Source: Riptortus pedestris
Taxonomy: Eukaryota; Arthropoda; Insecta; Hemiptera; Alydidae
Direction: 5' to 3'
Length of the DNA stretch: 64,000 bases
Assembly: GCA_019009955.1 (NCBI GenBank)
Contig: CM032230.1
Coordinates: forward strand, 121,772,501-121,836,500
Shown here: positions 1 to 10,547 of the stretch, one piece after another
Position numbering within the stretch: the first letter of the stretch is position 1
How the letters are laid out: each line of letters begins with the position of its first letter
Position numbers and translations under genes: made by a program
Notes under the pieces: model-generated
What the model was told of the DNA's origin: nothing
Database searches by the model: none
What the model saw: only the letters and a program-made list of their open reading frames with translations

Positions 1-87
1 TTCTTTACGTTTTTTATAACATATACTTTTGCTACAGGCATTATACTTCTTGGTACTACTATTCACTACAGTACGTGTTTCGCTATA

Positions 88-668
88 TACAGGGTGTCTC
101 AAACGGTCCAACTATTTTAGAAATGAACGAGACACTAAATACGAGGAGCGGAGGTGGGGGAGGGGCAACGCTAGTAAGCTCAGCTCTTACATTTTTAGTT
201 GGTGCTAATTGAGTTTGAAAATGATTACGTTCTGAGGTTAAATTATGTAAACATAATGTTAGAGAGATTTAATGATTTTGACAACATTTTGTTTAGCGAA
301 GAGGCCCATTTTCACGTGAACGGTTATCTGAATCGCCATAATTGCCAATTTTAGGCAGAGAACAATCCAACGTTGCTACACCATGGCCTTTGCATAGCCC
401 CAAAGATACAGTTTGGGTGACAATGTCCACGAAGTGCATAATTGGACCTTACATTTTCGAACTCAACAACTTGGAAAAATCTTCAATAACGTCCGCACAG
501 GTTTGAAGAGTGTCGTCAAACAAATGGGCGTCATTCAAGTAATGCCATATTTAAAAAGTATAATTTCCCACTTTGTTCAAATTTTGGTATCAATAAATAA
601 CTAATTACAAATAGCATTTTTTTTTAACTGTTGTTCGAAATAGTTTGATCGTTCTGAGACACACTGTA
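88..668 (+). mobile_element. Decayed Tc1/mariner-like transposon with TA target duplication
   Basis: The left end (90-118, CAGGGTGTCTCAAACGGTCC) and the reverse complement of the right end (638-666, CAGTGTGTCTCAGAACGATC) match over about 30 bp with few differences, and both are flanked by TA (88-89 and 667-668). TA duplication with inverted ends is the hallmark of the Tc1/mariner superfamily. The element is only about 580 bp, less than half a full-length member, and its interior holds a broken transposase relic. It is a dead, internally deleted copy. Confidence 0.8.
271..600 (+). pseudogene. Transposase relic inside the mariner-like element
   Basis: From 271 the frame reads NDFDNILFSEEAHFHVNGYL, then a stop, then AENNPTLLHHGLCIAPK and a second stop. 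The phrases FSEEAHFHVNGY and the following NP/H pattern resemble the catalytic core of DD(D/E) transposases of this class in insects. A shifted frame (from about 413) continues with a helical segment containing NVRTGLKSVVKQMG. The family assignment comes from memory of such proteins. Stops and a frameshift show it is non-functional. Confidence 0.55.
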
Positions 669-940
669 CTTGTCAACATAATTACAGATTAACATGGTTT
701 TATTTATCTGTCTTCTAGAAACCTTTACAGAGACTGTTCAGTCGTCAGTTTGAATTTAAAATTTCCCGCGCTCGCGGGGTTCACAGACCCACCACACACA
801 CATGCATATCGCCAAGGCCGTGGCTACAGCGGAAAAACACATGCAGTTCAAGAAGGCATCGGCCAGCAACAAGGATAGAGTCAGTTGCTCTCAGACGTTG
901 GGGTCGTTCATACGGCCAGAGGGGCCTCCCTCCCCTACAG

Positions 941-1015
941 ATCACCGCTTCGCTTCATAGATAACCGCTTCACAGATAACCGCTTCATAGAGAACCGCTT
1001 CATAGACAACCGCAG
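941..1015 (+). repeat. 15-bp minisatellite, about 5 units
   Basis: Head-to-tail units with core AACCGCTTCATAG: a 20-bp starting unit (941-960), three 15-bp units (961-1005) and a partial unit to 1015. The open frame over it (NRF-I/T-DNRF type repeats) is a by-product of the repeat. Confidence 0.85.
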
Positions 1016-1774
1016 TTGGAAGTCACGCGTGATAGTCATTCAGTTGTTTCATCTCCCGCAAGCTGACATCCTGAATTTATCACCACAACAAGCGAGAAGA
1101 CTCCATCATTTCAAGGAAAATGCATGATTACCGCAAGTACCTATTTAATAATGCTAGCATTATTTGCGCCAATATCGAATGAGTACTCATATATCATAGG
1201 ACCGACCGCTCATGTTGTAGATATAGTTATATGGCCGCCATATTAGTTCATAAAGTTACTTTCTTTTGTTTACTGTTCAAATTTCATTTTATTATAATAT
1301 ATTTCTATGACAGATAAGTTAATGCATAACGTAAGGTTCCTTTGTCTTGTTCAACCTCTAGATATAACGAGTAGCATATAGAGCTATACTTCACTATTTC
1401 AATATACCTAATTCTTAAGAGAACTCACATAGTTGTTTTGTTTTCTTTATTTATCTTTTTCCCTCATCTCTCCAGGAGAAATAACAAATTGTTCAGTCTA
1501 AATTATCTCCCAACCCTTGCCTTTAACACAAGCTTTCCGCCATTACAGAGACCATAATCTCAAGACAGTCACATTTTATTTCGGGATGATGTCGGATCCA
1601 ATACGTTAATATGTCTTTGAACTGAAATATATTACCTAAATTCGCTAAGTACGCAGGTCCTGCTTGACAGAGTTGTTTTATTGATAGCGGTGATCCAAAT
1701 TCGAGGATAGTTGAGTAAAGGAATCAACGGAACCCAGAAGCAATCAAAAATAGGGAGAGACCAGAGAGGCTGAA
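1016..1774. other. No recognisable feature
   Basis: AT-rich sequence without a credible coding frame, RNA gene or identifiable repeat. Confidence 0.5.
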
Positions 1775-1803
1775 TGATAGATAGATAGTGAGAGTGAGGA
1801 AGA

Positions 1804-1836
<33 letters not shown>

Positions 1837-1905
1837 GAGAGAGAGAGAATGAGGAAGAAGATAGAGAAAATGAGGAAGAAGAGAGAGGGAGAGAGGAGAG
1901 AGAGT
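1775..1905. repeat. Purine-rich (GA)n / GATA microsatellite
   Basis: A short GATA run leads into nearly uninterrupted GA dinucleotides with occasional GAGGAAGAAG breaks. The long serine/leucine frame on the minus strand is produced by this repeat. Confidence 0.95.
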
Positions 1906-2619
1906 AAGTCTGTTGTGAAGAAGAGTAACGATTGTTGAGGGGAGGCACGTCGCGAACTATCAGCCTGATTGGAGGTTACCGTTTTAGACACCGACCAATC
2001 AAAGGAAAGCAGGCCTTCCCAACTCAATTGCTTCTCCTACACTTAGCCAGCTGACAACATATCATTACAGCTGCTGTACTAATCAGCCCTTTCCACTATC
2101 ATAAAAAACATCTCCAAATGTTATATAATTTTCCCTTTTCCTACGTAAATAAGTGCTTGGTGCTTTATTTGAAGGAGAAATATTACAATGACAATAACTC
2201 ATCCAGATATCGTTATTCTCAAGCATTATTTTTCTCTGAATCGTTATTGTCCTTTGCTCTGCCAGGATAACGCTCCCAATTATTATACAACTAATGAGAC
2301 ACAACAATAGATATATCTCTATTGTATGAACGATATGAAGTCATTGGTTAAAACAATTACCAATAACAATAACATAACACTTCCAGGAGACGGCTTAAAG
2401 AAAAAGTTCTGTAATTTATTTTTAAACGAGTGGGGACAGACATGATTTCCAAAGCACAACAAGGAGCAGTGAGAAGATGTCCTCCCTAAACGTCTCTGAA
2501 AGAACATTATGCTACAATTAATGGTATAACACAATTTAAATGTAGCGGTGATGTTCAAAAACGAATATATTCAGATACAGTACAAATACCTGAAATCCCA
2601 TGAAATAACAGATTTAACC
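1906..2619. other. No recognisable feature
   Basis: AT-rich single-copy-looking sequence. Short frames on both strands lack domain-like composition. Confidence 0.45.
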
Positions 2620-3099
2620 TGGAATTGTCCACATAACATGTTGCTGATCACGAGGCGACATCACCGGGTAAAGCATACTATCATGGAGCTCCTGAAAGCA
2701 AAGAATTTTACATGCTTTGGAGAGGTGTACGCTGTCGATGACGCAGGGTCAACGAGGTACGCGGACATCATTGCCTTCAAGGAGAATTGTAAATTTTCCT
2801 ACAATCTGGGCCCAACGATAAGGTACGAGAGCAACGACCCTGATCAAGCGGAGAAGATCCATCAGGAATAGAAAAATATTTACGACAAATGTACTAAATT
2901 TTACTCGGAAAAATTCAGGGAATCATTTGGGGAGCGGGATTTTCTGGTGATAGGCTTGTGGTTCGGTGCCCGAGGAACGGTCCCTAAACGTACCCAGACA
3001 TTTTTTGACGAGGTGGGAATAGACAAGAAGGCTCTGCAAACCTTGGTCGAGGGTATCATTATTGTTCCTTTAGGGATTATTACCCACCATATATTCTAA
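2620..3099 (+). pseudogene. C-terminal nuclease-like domain of an R2-type non-LTR retrotransposon
   Basis: The frame carries NCPHNMLLITRRHHRVKHTI, then EVYAVDDAGSTRYADIIAF, PTIRYESNDPDQAEKIHQE, an in-frame TAG near 2869, then YDKCTKFYSEKFRESFGE and VIGLWFGARGTV, ending at TAA 3097-3099. This order (cysteine/histidine start, YADII, PTIRYE, LWFGARGT) is recalled from proteins annotated as type-1 retrotransposable element R2-like polyproteins in insects, where it follows the reverse transcriptase and resembles a restriction-like nuclease fold. No reverse transcriptase lies upstream, so this is a 5'-truncated copy, as LINE insertions commonly are. One internal stop marks it as dead. Confidence 0.75.
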
Positions 3100-3372
3100 T
3101 TTTGCTTTGACCAGTGATCTTATTATAGATCGACGGATTATGTTAGTACAATAATGATGTTTCTAATTTTTATCTTCTGACATTCACCTTTTAGGTTCCT
3201 GACTGTGTTTATTTTAGTTATTGAGCTGACTAAATACAATATGTATTGTTTTACTGTTGTCCTAGGGATTGACTTAAGTTGCTGTGTGCTTCAGCATCTC
3301 AATGTAATTGAGCAGCCCCACAAACTGTATAAAAATTTGTACAATAAAGTGATTCTCTCTCCATCATGTTTT
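3100..3372 (+). mobile_element. 3' untranslated tail of the R2-type LINE copy
   Basis: Downstream of the stop codon the sequence runs about 250 bp to AATAAA (3343-3348) and a short T-rich end, consistent with the transcribed tail of the truncated LINE. The exact end is uncertain because no target duplication was found. Confidence 0.5.
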
Positions 3373-3454
3373 TAAATATACTTATTCTTCACTTTTGTAT
3401 TATACATTTTAATAAGCATTAACTTAATATTATAATGCCTCAGTATTTAACACC

Positions 3455-3488
3455 CCACCCCCGCCCCCCCCCACACACACACACACAC
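3455..3488. repeat. C-run and (CA)n microsatellite
   Basis: A stretch of mostly C is followed directly by about nine CA dinucleotides. Confidence 0.9.
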
Positions 3489-4759
3489 TTTTTTTCAGTT
3501 GGCATTCTAGACCTTTGAGGTCTTTAGACGTCCTCCAGTGAGGGATTCGTGTTGAGAGTTTTTCCTTAGAGAGTGATCAGCTCGACGTTCAACCTACTTT
3601 GACCAAGGAGGACCTGGAATGAGTTGTATCCAGTACACTGATGGGCCACATTATAACCGAGGGGTCAGTAAACAGTTCGCCCTGTGTCAGCCTGCTAGTG
3701 GGCAGGGACTAAGACAGTTACAATCGTCCCGAGAGGCAGTCAAACTCCCACTCATTTATATGCGCTGCGACACTAGCGCACTCAGGTATCGAACTCGTGA
3801 ACTACTGTGTGTGTGTGTGTGTTTGTGTGTGCGCGCGTGTGTTAAGCTATTAGTTTCCCCCGAGATTCTATGCCTTTTTATTGATCCTAAGCTATAAGTG
3901 TCTATCTGAATAGATCCTAGACATATAATTGACACACATATACATATATGTGAACATTTATATATATTAACTGTTCTACTTCTACTTTCCTTTTTCCTAT
4001 CAAACTTCAAATAGTTCTTACTTGAAAACACTTGTGGAACAACCCTTTCATAAGGTGGCCTCCTGAAATATATCTTTCTGTCCTCAATCATCTCTTACTA
4101 CTAGCTAATCATCTCTTACTTCTAGTATAGATACTAATGCATAACCCTAATGTGTCCAGCGTTATACATTTTTATGATAAAATTTCTTTATTTAAAACGA
4201 CAGTTCCCATCATGACATCAAGAACTCATGAAATATTTTAATCTCAGATAACCTGAATTTATTTGAGGATACCTCTAGGCTGACGTAAAGTTTAGCAATA
4301 TAATTTGGAGTTTAGCCAGTAGATTTGGAGGAGATTGGTTTATTATTTACTAGAAGTTAGACGCTAGTTTTGCATACATATACTACCCTCCCACCTTAAT
4401 TAAGATTATCTCACACTTGGAATTTTGATTTTCCTTTTGGCGATGAAGAACAACTTAAGTTTTAAAAAGAAAAATTGTTTGCCTAGCTTTTCCTGGTTAA
4501 TATCCAAGTAGAATTTTGAATCAACACATTTGAAGAGTAAATTAGAAAATCTCTATTGACTCTGGGGTGAGACTTGTTGATAACGGGCGATTTGTTGACT
4601 GCATTGAGCCTTTCAAAAGTAGGCCGTGCACAGTGGCGATAAAGACAAAGGGACAAGAGCCCCGGGATCGGCAGAGATGTGATAGAAGTCACTAATGAAG
4701 TTTGACAGGCTAACATTTGCAGAGGTGTTGGCCCAAACAAGGGCATCCACCAGCCTTTG
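3489..4759. other. No gene; short (TG)n at 3806-3841
   Basis: The block at about 3510-3800 is less AT-rich and may be part of a dispersed repeat, but nothing identifies it. The TG repeat interrupts a frame that is not coding-like. The remainder is AT-rich and featureless. Confidence 0.4.
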
Positions 4760-4940
4760 TGCCCAGGGCATATAAGCCTGTATGTTCGGGGCCTACCGTT
4801 CGCATAATTGCCTCAACAACCAGTCCTTCCGTCTTTGAAATGGTCCTTTCACCTTGTAAGCCGAGAGAAAAACTAATAATCACTACTTAGCTCATTATTT
4901 AATACGGAGGCTCGTCCGTTTCGGGGGCGCTCTGAGCTGG
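4760..4940 (+). other. Possible LTR-retroelement leader (TATA box plus primer-binding-like site)
   Basis: A CATATAAG box (about 4768) is followed by about 140 bp and then GGAGGCTCGTCCG (about 4909-4921), which resembles the tRNA-Pro primer-binding site seen just inside many LTR elements. No matching second LTR, gag or pol follows; an HL element begins at 4999. This is inference from two short motifs. Confidence 0.3.
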
Positions 4941-5326
4941 AAAAGTTCGTGACGTGAGTGCCTTGTCGTCTAAACAGATTTTCCACGGGTGAAAAAAAAA
5001 ATCCGTCACGCAGGAGCTGTGTACCTTAAGCAATTTCCCGTTTTCTAGGCTGCCACACTGGTCAGGTAACCTCTATATATTTCTCTCGTAGAAAGAAGTC
5101 TTAAACAGATTTCGGAAAGAACTAAGTAATTACAGTACAAATCAGACGATTATGAGGAGGGGCATACTAAGGCTGAAAACATAAAAATACAAAAAACTCG
5201 AGTAATATTCTAGATAAGAAAAATATGTATTTGACAATTATTGCAAAAAATTAAAATTCTTACAACATTGGTTACGTGGTAAACGTTTTCGGTCCAACTC
5301 ATAGTAACCGAGATCTTTCACATTTT

Positions 5327-5446
5327 AGCAGATTTCCCTTAATGGAAATCAGCTATTGAGGTCGTACTCATGACGCGATTTTCGAAAAATTTCTTCAAAT
5401 GTCCATCGATCCTACCTAGGAGATGACGAAAATGAGGTCCGTTCAA

Positions 5447-5498
<52 letters not shown>

Positions 5499-5937
5499 CT
5501 GTTAACACTCTAGCGGTCGCAATTTTTGTTTAATCGTCACCAAACTAGGTATTTAATCGTTTTATGTAAAAAGGAAGATCAAGTTTTACTCGGCTCAAGT
5601 GGAAGCTTCTTCTAACCTTACCTGTCGTTTCTAGCCTTACCTTACCTTCGTTACTTTGTGTGATTTATGCAAGTACGGTCTGTTCAGTCTGTTCATCCGC
5701 CGCCCCCCCCCTTCTTTAGTTCTTGTACTACTAAAATTTGAGTTATTAAAATATAAATTATTTTTACAATTCAGAAGCCGTTTCAGTTGGGAATTTATTA
5801 AAATTAAATGAAAGATTTCTTATTACCGTTTGTATTTACTCATGGTGGGCTTGTATTACACGTATGCAGATTTCTCTATTGTAAAACTTCACATGGGAAA
5901 TCTGCTTAGTTTACGCAGCCCCTGCGTGACGGACTTT
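5327..5937 (+). mobile_element. HL element, nested in 4999-7064
   Basis: The 5' end AGCAGATTTCCCTTAATGG (5327) leads into the conserved 5' block, a (TA)n tract at 5450-5494, the CTAGCGGTCGC motif, a diverged middle, and the 3' end: GGGAAATCTGCTTAGTTTAC, hairpin ACGCAGCCCCTGCGT, GACGGACTTT. The middle (about 5600-5800) differs from most copies, so this is a subfamily or a rearranged copy. It codes for nothing. Confidence 0.85.
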
Positions 5938-6240
5938 TCAAGTATTCCCTCTTATAAACCCTCCTTCCCCAAGGCCGATTTAAGCCATTACCTAACATGA
6001 ACTTTCGTGATAAATCAAACGGTTAAATACCATGTGTGATATAGATGAAATAATCATTTCCTAGTCGAAAATCTTGATTTGCAACGTATTTGCAAGAATA
6101 CCATGTAGTAAATTTCTGTTGAAATCGATATTAGGTATTTAATCTTCGAATTAAGTGGCTCATTATGTAACAGAGTACTGTTTATGTGACATGAGTAGGA
6201 GTGAGAGTTTACTAATGGCTGAAAATTAAAAAAAAAAAAA

Positions 6241-6792
6241 AGTACGTCACGCAGGGGTTGCGTAAACTAAGCAGATTTCCCTCATAAAGTTTAACAATAC
6301 ATAAATCTACATACTGGTAACACAACACCACCGTGAATATTAAGTGAATAAATACAAACGGTAATAAGAAATCTTCCAATAAATTTTAATAATTTACTAC
6401 CGGGAAGAGTCTGAAATGTAAACTAACAAGGCTGCCAACCTCTCCCAGGAAATAAAAACAATTACTGAGATATATCACAATATAACATATTAATTTTATT
6501 GAAAACTATTTACTATATCTTGTACTGTAATTTATTTAGAATCAGAATAATTTTTACCTCAATCAATCAAATTTTAGTAGCCCAAAAACTTGAGACGGGG
6601 GAGAGGGGGGGGGTTACCAGAACATATTTGCATGTATCTAGTATATAAAAGGTCCAATATTCAGTATTTAAGCTTCAAATAAAGTGGGTTATTATATAAA
6701 AGAGTATTGTTTATGTAACATGAGCAGAAGTGAGGTTTCCTGACGCAATGAGTACAACCTCAATAGCTGGTTTCCCTTAAGGGAAATCTGCT
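6241..6792 (-). mobile_element. HL element without (TA)n, nested in 4999-7064
   Basis: The 3' hairpin end is at the left (GTCACGCAGGGGTTGCGTAA) and the 5' palindrome ends at 6792 (CCCTTAAGGGAAATCTGCT). The interior lacks the (TA)n tract and shares its sequence with the left half of the long copy at 62942-63891 (GTGAATATTAAGTGAATAAA and following). It was inserted in an A-run of the older element. Confidence 0.85.
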
Positions 6793-7152
6793 AAAAATGC
6801 AAATGTCTCCGTTAGTATTGAAGGTAGAAAAAATATGTATATAACGACATTCATACGCAATTTATATTTTGAACAAAACAGGTCTATACAATGTTTCGGC
6901 CCTCCCACTGATTCGATTTCAGAAATTAATGAACATGACCTTTAGTTTTGTACGTAACACTTATGTACCAAGTTTGGTAACAATCAAACAAAAGCTGCGA
7001 CTGCTAGTGCTGTAACTGACATGAGTGAAACCTCAATAGCTGATTTCTCTTCAGGGAAGCGATTTGATAACTCACTAGGTAAAACTAAGACCACGAATCC
7101 CTCGAATCTCGTTTGGGGGTGTCTAAAGCTCTCAAAGGTCTATAATGTCAAC

Positions 7153-7174
7153 AGAAAAAAAGAAGAAGAAAAGA

Positions 7175-7225
<51 letters not shown>

Positions 7226-7230
7226 TATAT
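7153..7230. repeat. A/G-rich run followed by (TA)n
   Basis: An AAAAGAAG-type purine stretch passes into about 24 TA units with one TG interruption. The solo LTR starts directly at its right edge. Confidence 0.9.
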
Positions 7231-7890
7231 TGTTGCGAAAATTAAATACATGAATAATCCTTCAGTGAGAGAGAGTTGCGTATTTGGGAAGTGCGAGATA
7301 GATCAAAGAGACCGACAGAAGTTCGAGCCCCTACTAGGCTCGTCTAGCCCAGCGTCGAATGAACCAGACAATCTCCTTTGATGTATGCCGACGACCTATA
7401 TAAAGAAGCTCGGGCCACCCGCGAGTTTTATAGTCAGTTTTATGCTCAGCGATCTTGATGGTCACATCAGTGCTACAGTGCGACTTAGTGCAGTGCGGTA
7501 AAGTGTTTTTAGAAGAAGAACAGTGTTGTGCCGTGACTGTAAGTAACAGTTTAGTGCCGTGACTGTAAGTAACAGTTTTGTGCCGTGTTTAAGAAAGTGC
7601 GGTGCCGCGAAGTAAAGGACAGTGAAGTGCCGCGAAGTCAAGGACAGTACAGTGCCGTCTTGTGTATTTCAGTGACCGTGATTGAATTGTTGGACTGTAA
7701 TCTGAAGAACAGTGACGCTATCAGTGTATACTGTAAGTAGTAATTAATAATAATTACCAAGTTTATTGTGCATTGTGAAATAAACTGTGCAGTGATAAAA
7801 GCTGTGAAACTTGCGAGTATTTAATTTTGGAATCCAAAAGAACTCTTATTTAAAACGTTTATTACTGGTTTTGGTAATAAAAACGTAACA
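7231..7890 (+). mobile_element. Solo LTR, family A
   Basis: It begins TGTTGCG and ends CGTAACA, inverted ends typical of LTRs, and is closely related to the LTRs at 44016-45219 and 54899-55541. It contains a TATATAAA box (7397-7404), a transcribed part full of AGTG repeats, and AATAAA (7779-7784). No internal retroviral-type genes are attached, so it is the product of LTR-LTR recombination. The left flank is ATAT but the right is ACTG, so the 4-bp target duplication seen at the other two copies is not preserved here. Confidence 0.8.
7397..7404 (+). promoter_or_regulatory. TATA box of solo LTR A
   Basis: TATATAAA lies about 165 bp into the LTR, followed by a GC-richer segment and the AGTG-rich putative R/U5 region. 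The related LTR at 44016 has TATATAAG at the matching place. This fits an RNA polymerase II core promoter; transcription is inferred. Confidence 0.6.
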
Positions 7891-8719
7891 ACTGTAATAG
7901 TGGGATTGCAAAAACTATTTATTTCTAATTTCAAATTGACTGTTGGGGTCTCTTGTAGTTAGAACCCATTAATTACTACTTATGAATATTCAGCAATCAT
8001 GTCATTAATTATTTCAAGTGGAATGTTCATAGATGTAACGAATTCTCAGAAAACGAAACCGTCTTGGGAACCTTCAAACGGAATTGGGATGTGGGAATCT
8101 TCATTAAAGAAACTGTGCGTGACACATGTCGTAAAGTATATACTATTTAATTATTTTGTAATTAGGTATATGAAGAAGAATTGCCAATTGGGTCATCTAA
8201 TTTCTTTTAGATTCAGAGTTTCCATATCTTATGTACACATTTAAGAGATACATTTTATTGCAAACTTTAAGTGTAATTTCACAAAGGACAAATTGTAGTC
8301 CTACAAAATTATTTATTTATTTATGATTCTTACATCATTTTTTATATGTTTCGCCATTTTTGTTCCCCTCCACTTGTACTTCCCATCTTTAGGTGGAACC
8401 CAATTGTACTACGTACAAAGTGGGTTAGTTACAATAATTTGATACACGAAATACATAATTTTCTTTCTCCATACTCAAGTGTCAAGATAAATAGATAGGA
8501 ACTACTTAGAAAACAATAAATGGAATATAAGAAAAATATTAGTAATAATGAGAGAAACCATCAATAAAAAAACAAAAGCAAAAAAAAATCAAATAGAAAT
8601 AAAGGATTAAAGAAAATGAAAATATAATTTAAATAAATAATGTATTGAAGAAGTAATGAAAAACAAGAGATTACTTGTCCGTTATTAACTTTGTTTACAT
8701 ACACTCATAATATTTTATT
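7891..8719. other. No recognisable feature
   Basis: AT-rich DNA with a short (TTTA)n near 8310 and A-rich runs near 8560-8660. The 81-codon frame at 7999-8244 has no recognisable domain and is probably chance. Confidence 0.45.
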
Positions 8720-8836
8720 AGCAGATTTCCCTTAAGGGAAATGAGCTATTGAGGTCGTACTCATGACGCGGTTTTTGAAAATTTTCTTCAAATGTCCATC
8801 GATCCTACCCAGGAGAGCACGAAAAAGAGGTCCGTT

Positions 8837-8878
<42 letters not shown>

Positions 8879-9304
8879 CTGTCAACGCTCTAGCGGTCGC
8901 AATTTTTTTAGATCGTTACCAAACTCGATATTTAAACGTTTTATGCAAAACGACAGATCAAGTTCGTTAATGGCTGAAATCGGAGGGGGGTTTTAGAGGG
9001 GGGATTTTTGAAAATTCGAAATATCTCCGTTACTATACGTCGGATCGAAAAAATGTATAGAACCAATCTTATTGCAAATTAAATTTACTATAAATATTGT
9101 TCTATACATTTATTCTCTATCTTGAATATTAACCGAGATATTTGCATTTTTATTAAATTTGGGCTGATAAGGGATGACTGTTTCCCGCCAAAAGCTAGTT
9201 CGGCCCTTTGCCGCAACTGTTCGGCTCTCGTATGGAGATTTTCCTATTGTATAACTTCAAGTGGGAAATCTGCTTAGTTACGCAGCCCCTGCGTGGCGGA
9301 CTTT
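8720..9304 (+). mobile_element. HL element, near-complete
   Basis: 5' palindrome centred on CTTAAG (8720-8747), conserved 5' block, (TA)n at about 8840-8873, CTAGCGGTCGC, purine-rich GGGGGGTTTTAGAGG, the inverted module (about 9015-9150), then GGGAAATCTGCTTAGTTACG, the hairpin CGCAGCCCCTGCG and GGCGGACTT. This is a short-form copy of about 585 bp. Confidence 0.9.
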
Positions 9305-9644
9305 TATAATTTATGCCCGCTATAAATGACATAAAATCATTAGAATTCCTACATCATTATGAAGCAAGGAAATGAATAAAATTCAGAATTGAGGTCAGAT
9401 GTTGCTTCCTAAAATTTCAGTGGAAATACGATCTGGAATTAGAAGAGTTAAAGAACCACTTGACTCTCTGAGCCTTATTGAGAATTACTAAGTATCTTAA
9501 ATAAGATCAAAGAAGTTGAGCAGTTATGGAGTTTGTCTTGAAGTAGATGGAATTTAGAAAGTTGTCAGGAATATGATTGATTTCTTAAATTATAATATAC
9601 ATGTTGTAATAAACAGAGAATATATTGTGACATTACTACCAGGA
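9305..9644. other. No recognisable feature
   Basis: Unique-looking AT-rich sequence between a complete HL copy and an isolated HL 3' end. Confidence 0.4.
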
Positions 9645-9690
9645 GGTGGTAAATCTGCTTAGTGTACGCAGCACCTGCGTGATGGACTTT
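9645..9690 (+). mobile_element. Isolated HL 3' end
   Basis: Only the terminal 45 bp of HL are present: GGTAAATCTGCTTAGTGTAC, hairpin CGCAGCACCTGCG, GATGGACTTT. The upstream sequence does not match HL, so the copy is severely 5'-truncated. Confidence 0.7.
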
Positions 9691-9820
9691 AATGTCTTAG
9701 GGAAATCTATAATCTGCTGCCTCAGTAATTAAGAATTAGCTTGTCCAAGACTTTAGTTAGACTGTAGTTAAATTAGTTGTCCGTATAATTTAGAAATAGG
9801 TCCCAAATTGCTTTTCAAAA

Positions 9821-9945
9821 GACTTCCCTTAAGGGAAATTCAGCTATTTTTGTTGTACTCATGACGCGATTTTCGAAACCTTTCTTGAAATGCCCATCGA
9901 TCCGACCCAGAGGATGACAATCCTAAGGCCCATTCAAAACTACAT
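9821..9945 (+). mobile_element. HL 5' fragment
   Basis: The 5' palindrome (GACTTCCCTTAAGGGAAAT) and the following block with ACTCATGACGCGATTTTCG, CCATCGATCC and CATTCAAAACTACAT are present. The copy stops where (TA)n would begin and abuts another dispersed repeat. Confidence 0.75.
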
Positions 9946-10298
9946 GTAGTATTTAAAGACTATACCTGGTAATTGGTTTCGTGAACAGGTATACCTGATT
10001 TACACGGGACCGAACGAGGGAATAAGAGGGTCACAAGGACATGCAGTGGTTTCCCATTGCCTTCTGCATCAAACCACCCAGCAATCGTGAGGAAAATTTC
10101 ATTAACACCAATAAAGGCAAGAATGGAGAAAGTTCGATTCAAGGCCAGATTTGTTAAATAGCCATCCCTCCGTAGCTTGTAGCCTGCATCAGCTGACTAT
10201 TGATAGGCATTAGACAGTATGAATATGCAGACTACAACTTTATTTAATCTACCTTCCAGTCATGTCCCTCTGACATTTTGTAAGTGAGAATTTAGATA
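9945..10298 (-). repeat. Dispersed repeat R1, minus-strand copy
   Basis: The reverse complement matches 58628-58985 throughout, including GATGCAGAAGGCAATGGGAA, CTCTTATTCCCT and AAATCAGGTATACCTGT. The two copies keep a shared 40-residue open frame (GWFDAEGNGKPLHVLVTLLF here), so the repeat may derive from something coding, but no family was recognised. Each copy lies near a (TA)n tract. Confidence 0.65.
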
Positions 10299-10304
10299 AG
10301 GAGG

Positions 10305-10311
10305 TCATAAA

Positions 10312-10384
<73 letters not shown>

Positions 10385-10446
10385 CGGGCCTCGCTTTCCT
10401 CATCCCCTGGGTAGGATCGTTGGAGTTCAAAAATCTACGTCACCCT
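10305..10446 (-). mobile_element. (TA)n plus HL 5'-side fragment
   Basis: A (TA)n tract (10309-10381) is followed by GAACGGGCCTCGCTTTCCTC and CCTGGGTAGGATCGTTGGA, the block that borders the microsatellite in minus-strand HL copies. The rest of the 5' end is missing. Confidence 0.65.
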
Positions 10447-10547
10447 TAGAAATAAAGAATACATTGTGATGTTAAATCAGTTTGCGAAGCCCCTGTACTA
10501 CAGACCTTTTTAGTCGGGATTTTGGCTGGCTGGTGGAGGTCCATCAT

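Larger units (their letters stand above)
4999..7064 (-). mobile_element. Old HL (Helentron-like) element carrying two nested HL copies
   Basis: Three collinear pieces form one minus-strand HL element. Piece 4999-5326 starts with the 3' hairpin end (TCCGTCACGCAGGAGC) and reaches the ATAGTAACCGAGAT module. Piece 5938-6240 resumes with the C-rich block and the GGCTGAAAATTAAA motif. Piece 6793-7064 resumes with AAATGCAAATGTCTCCG and ends in a decayed 5' palindrome (GCTGATTTCTCTTCAGGG). The two gaps are filled exactly by younger HL copies. With the nested copies removed, the order matches the long HL form at 24356-25188. Confidence 0.75.

Noticed and set aside
413..604. 63-codon frame as an independent gene
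   Set aside because: It lies inside the mariner-like inverted ends and continues the broken transposase in another frame.
1632..2027. 131-codon minus-strand frame rich in S and L
   Set aside because: Produced by the (GA)n microsatellite and its flanks; no domain, and the repeat supplies most of the length.
3600..3800. SINE-like block with a B-box-like GGTATCGAACTCGTG
   Set aside because: No matching A-box at the right distance and no second copy in the window.
7145..7381. YIYIYI-type frames over (TA)n here and at other microsatellites (39175, 44326, 53361, 56037, 58485, 63688)
   Set aside because: (TA)n reads as alternating Y and I in any frame; not genes.
10478..10516. Possible further isolated HL 3' end (AATCAGTTTGCGAAGCCCCT)
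   Set aside because: Too many differences in the hairpin and terminal motif to separate from chance.
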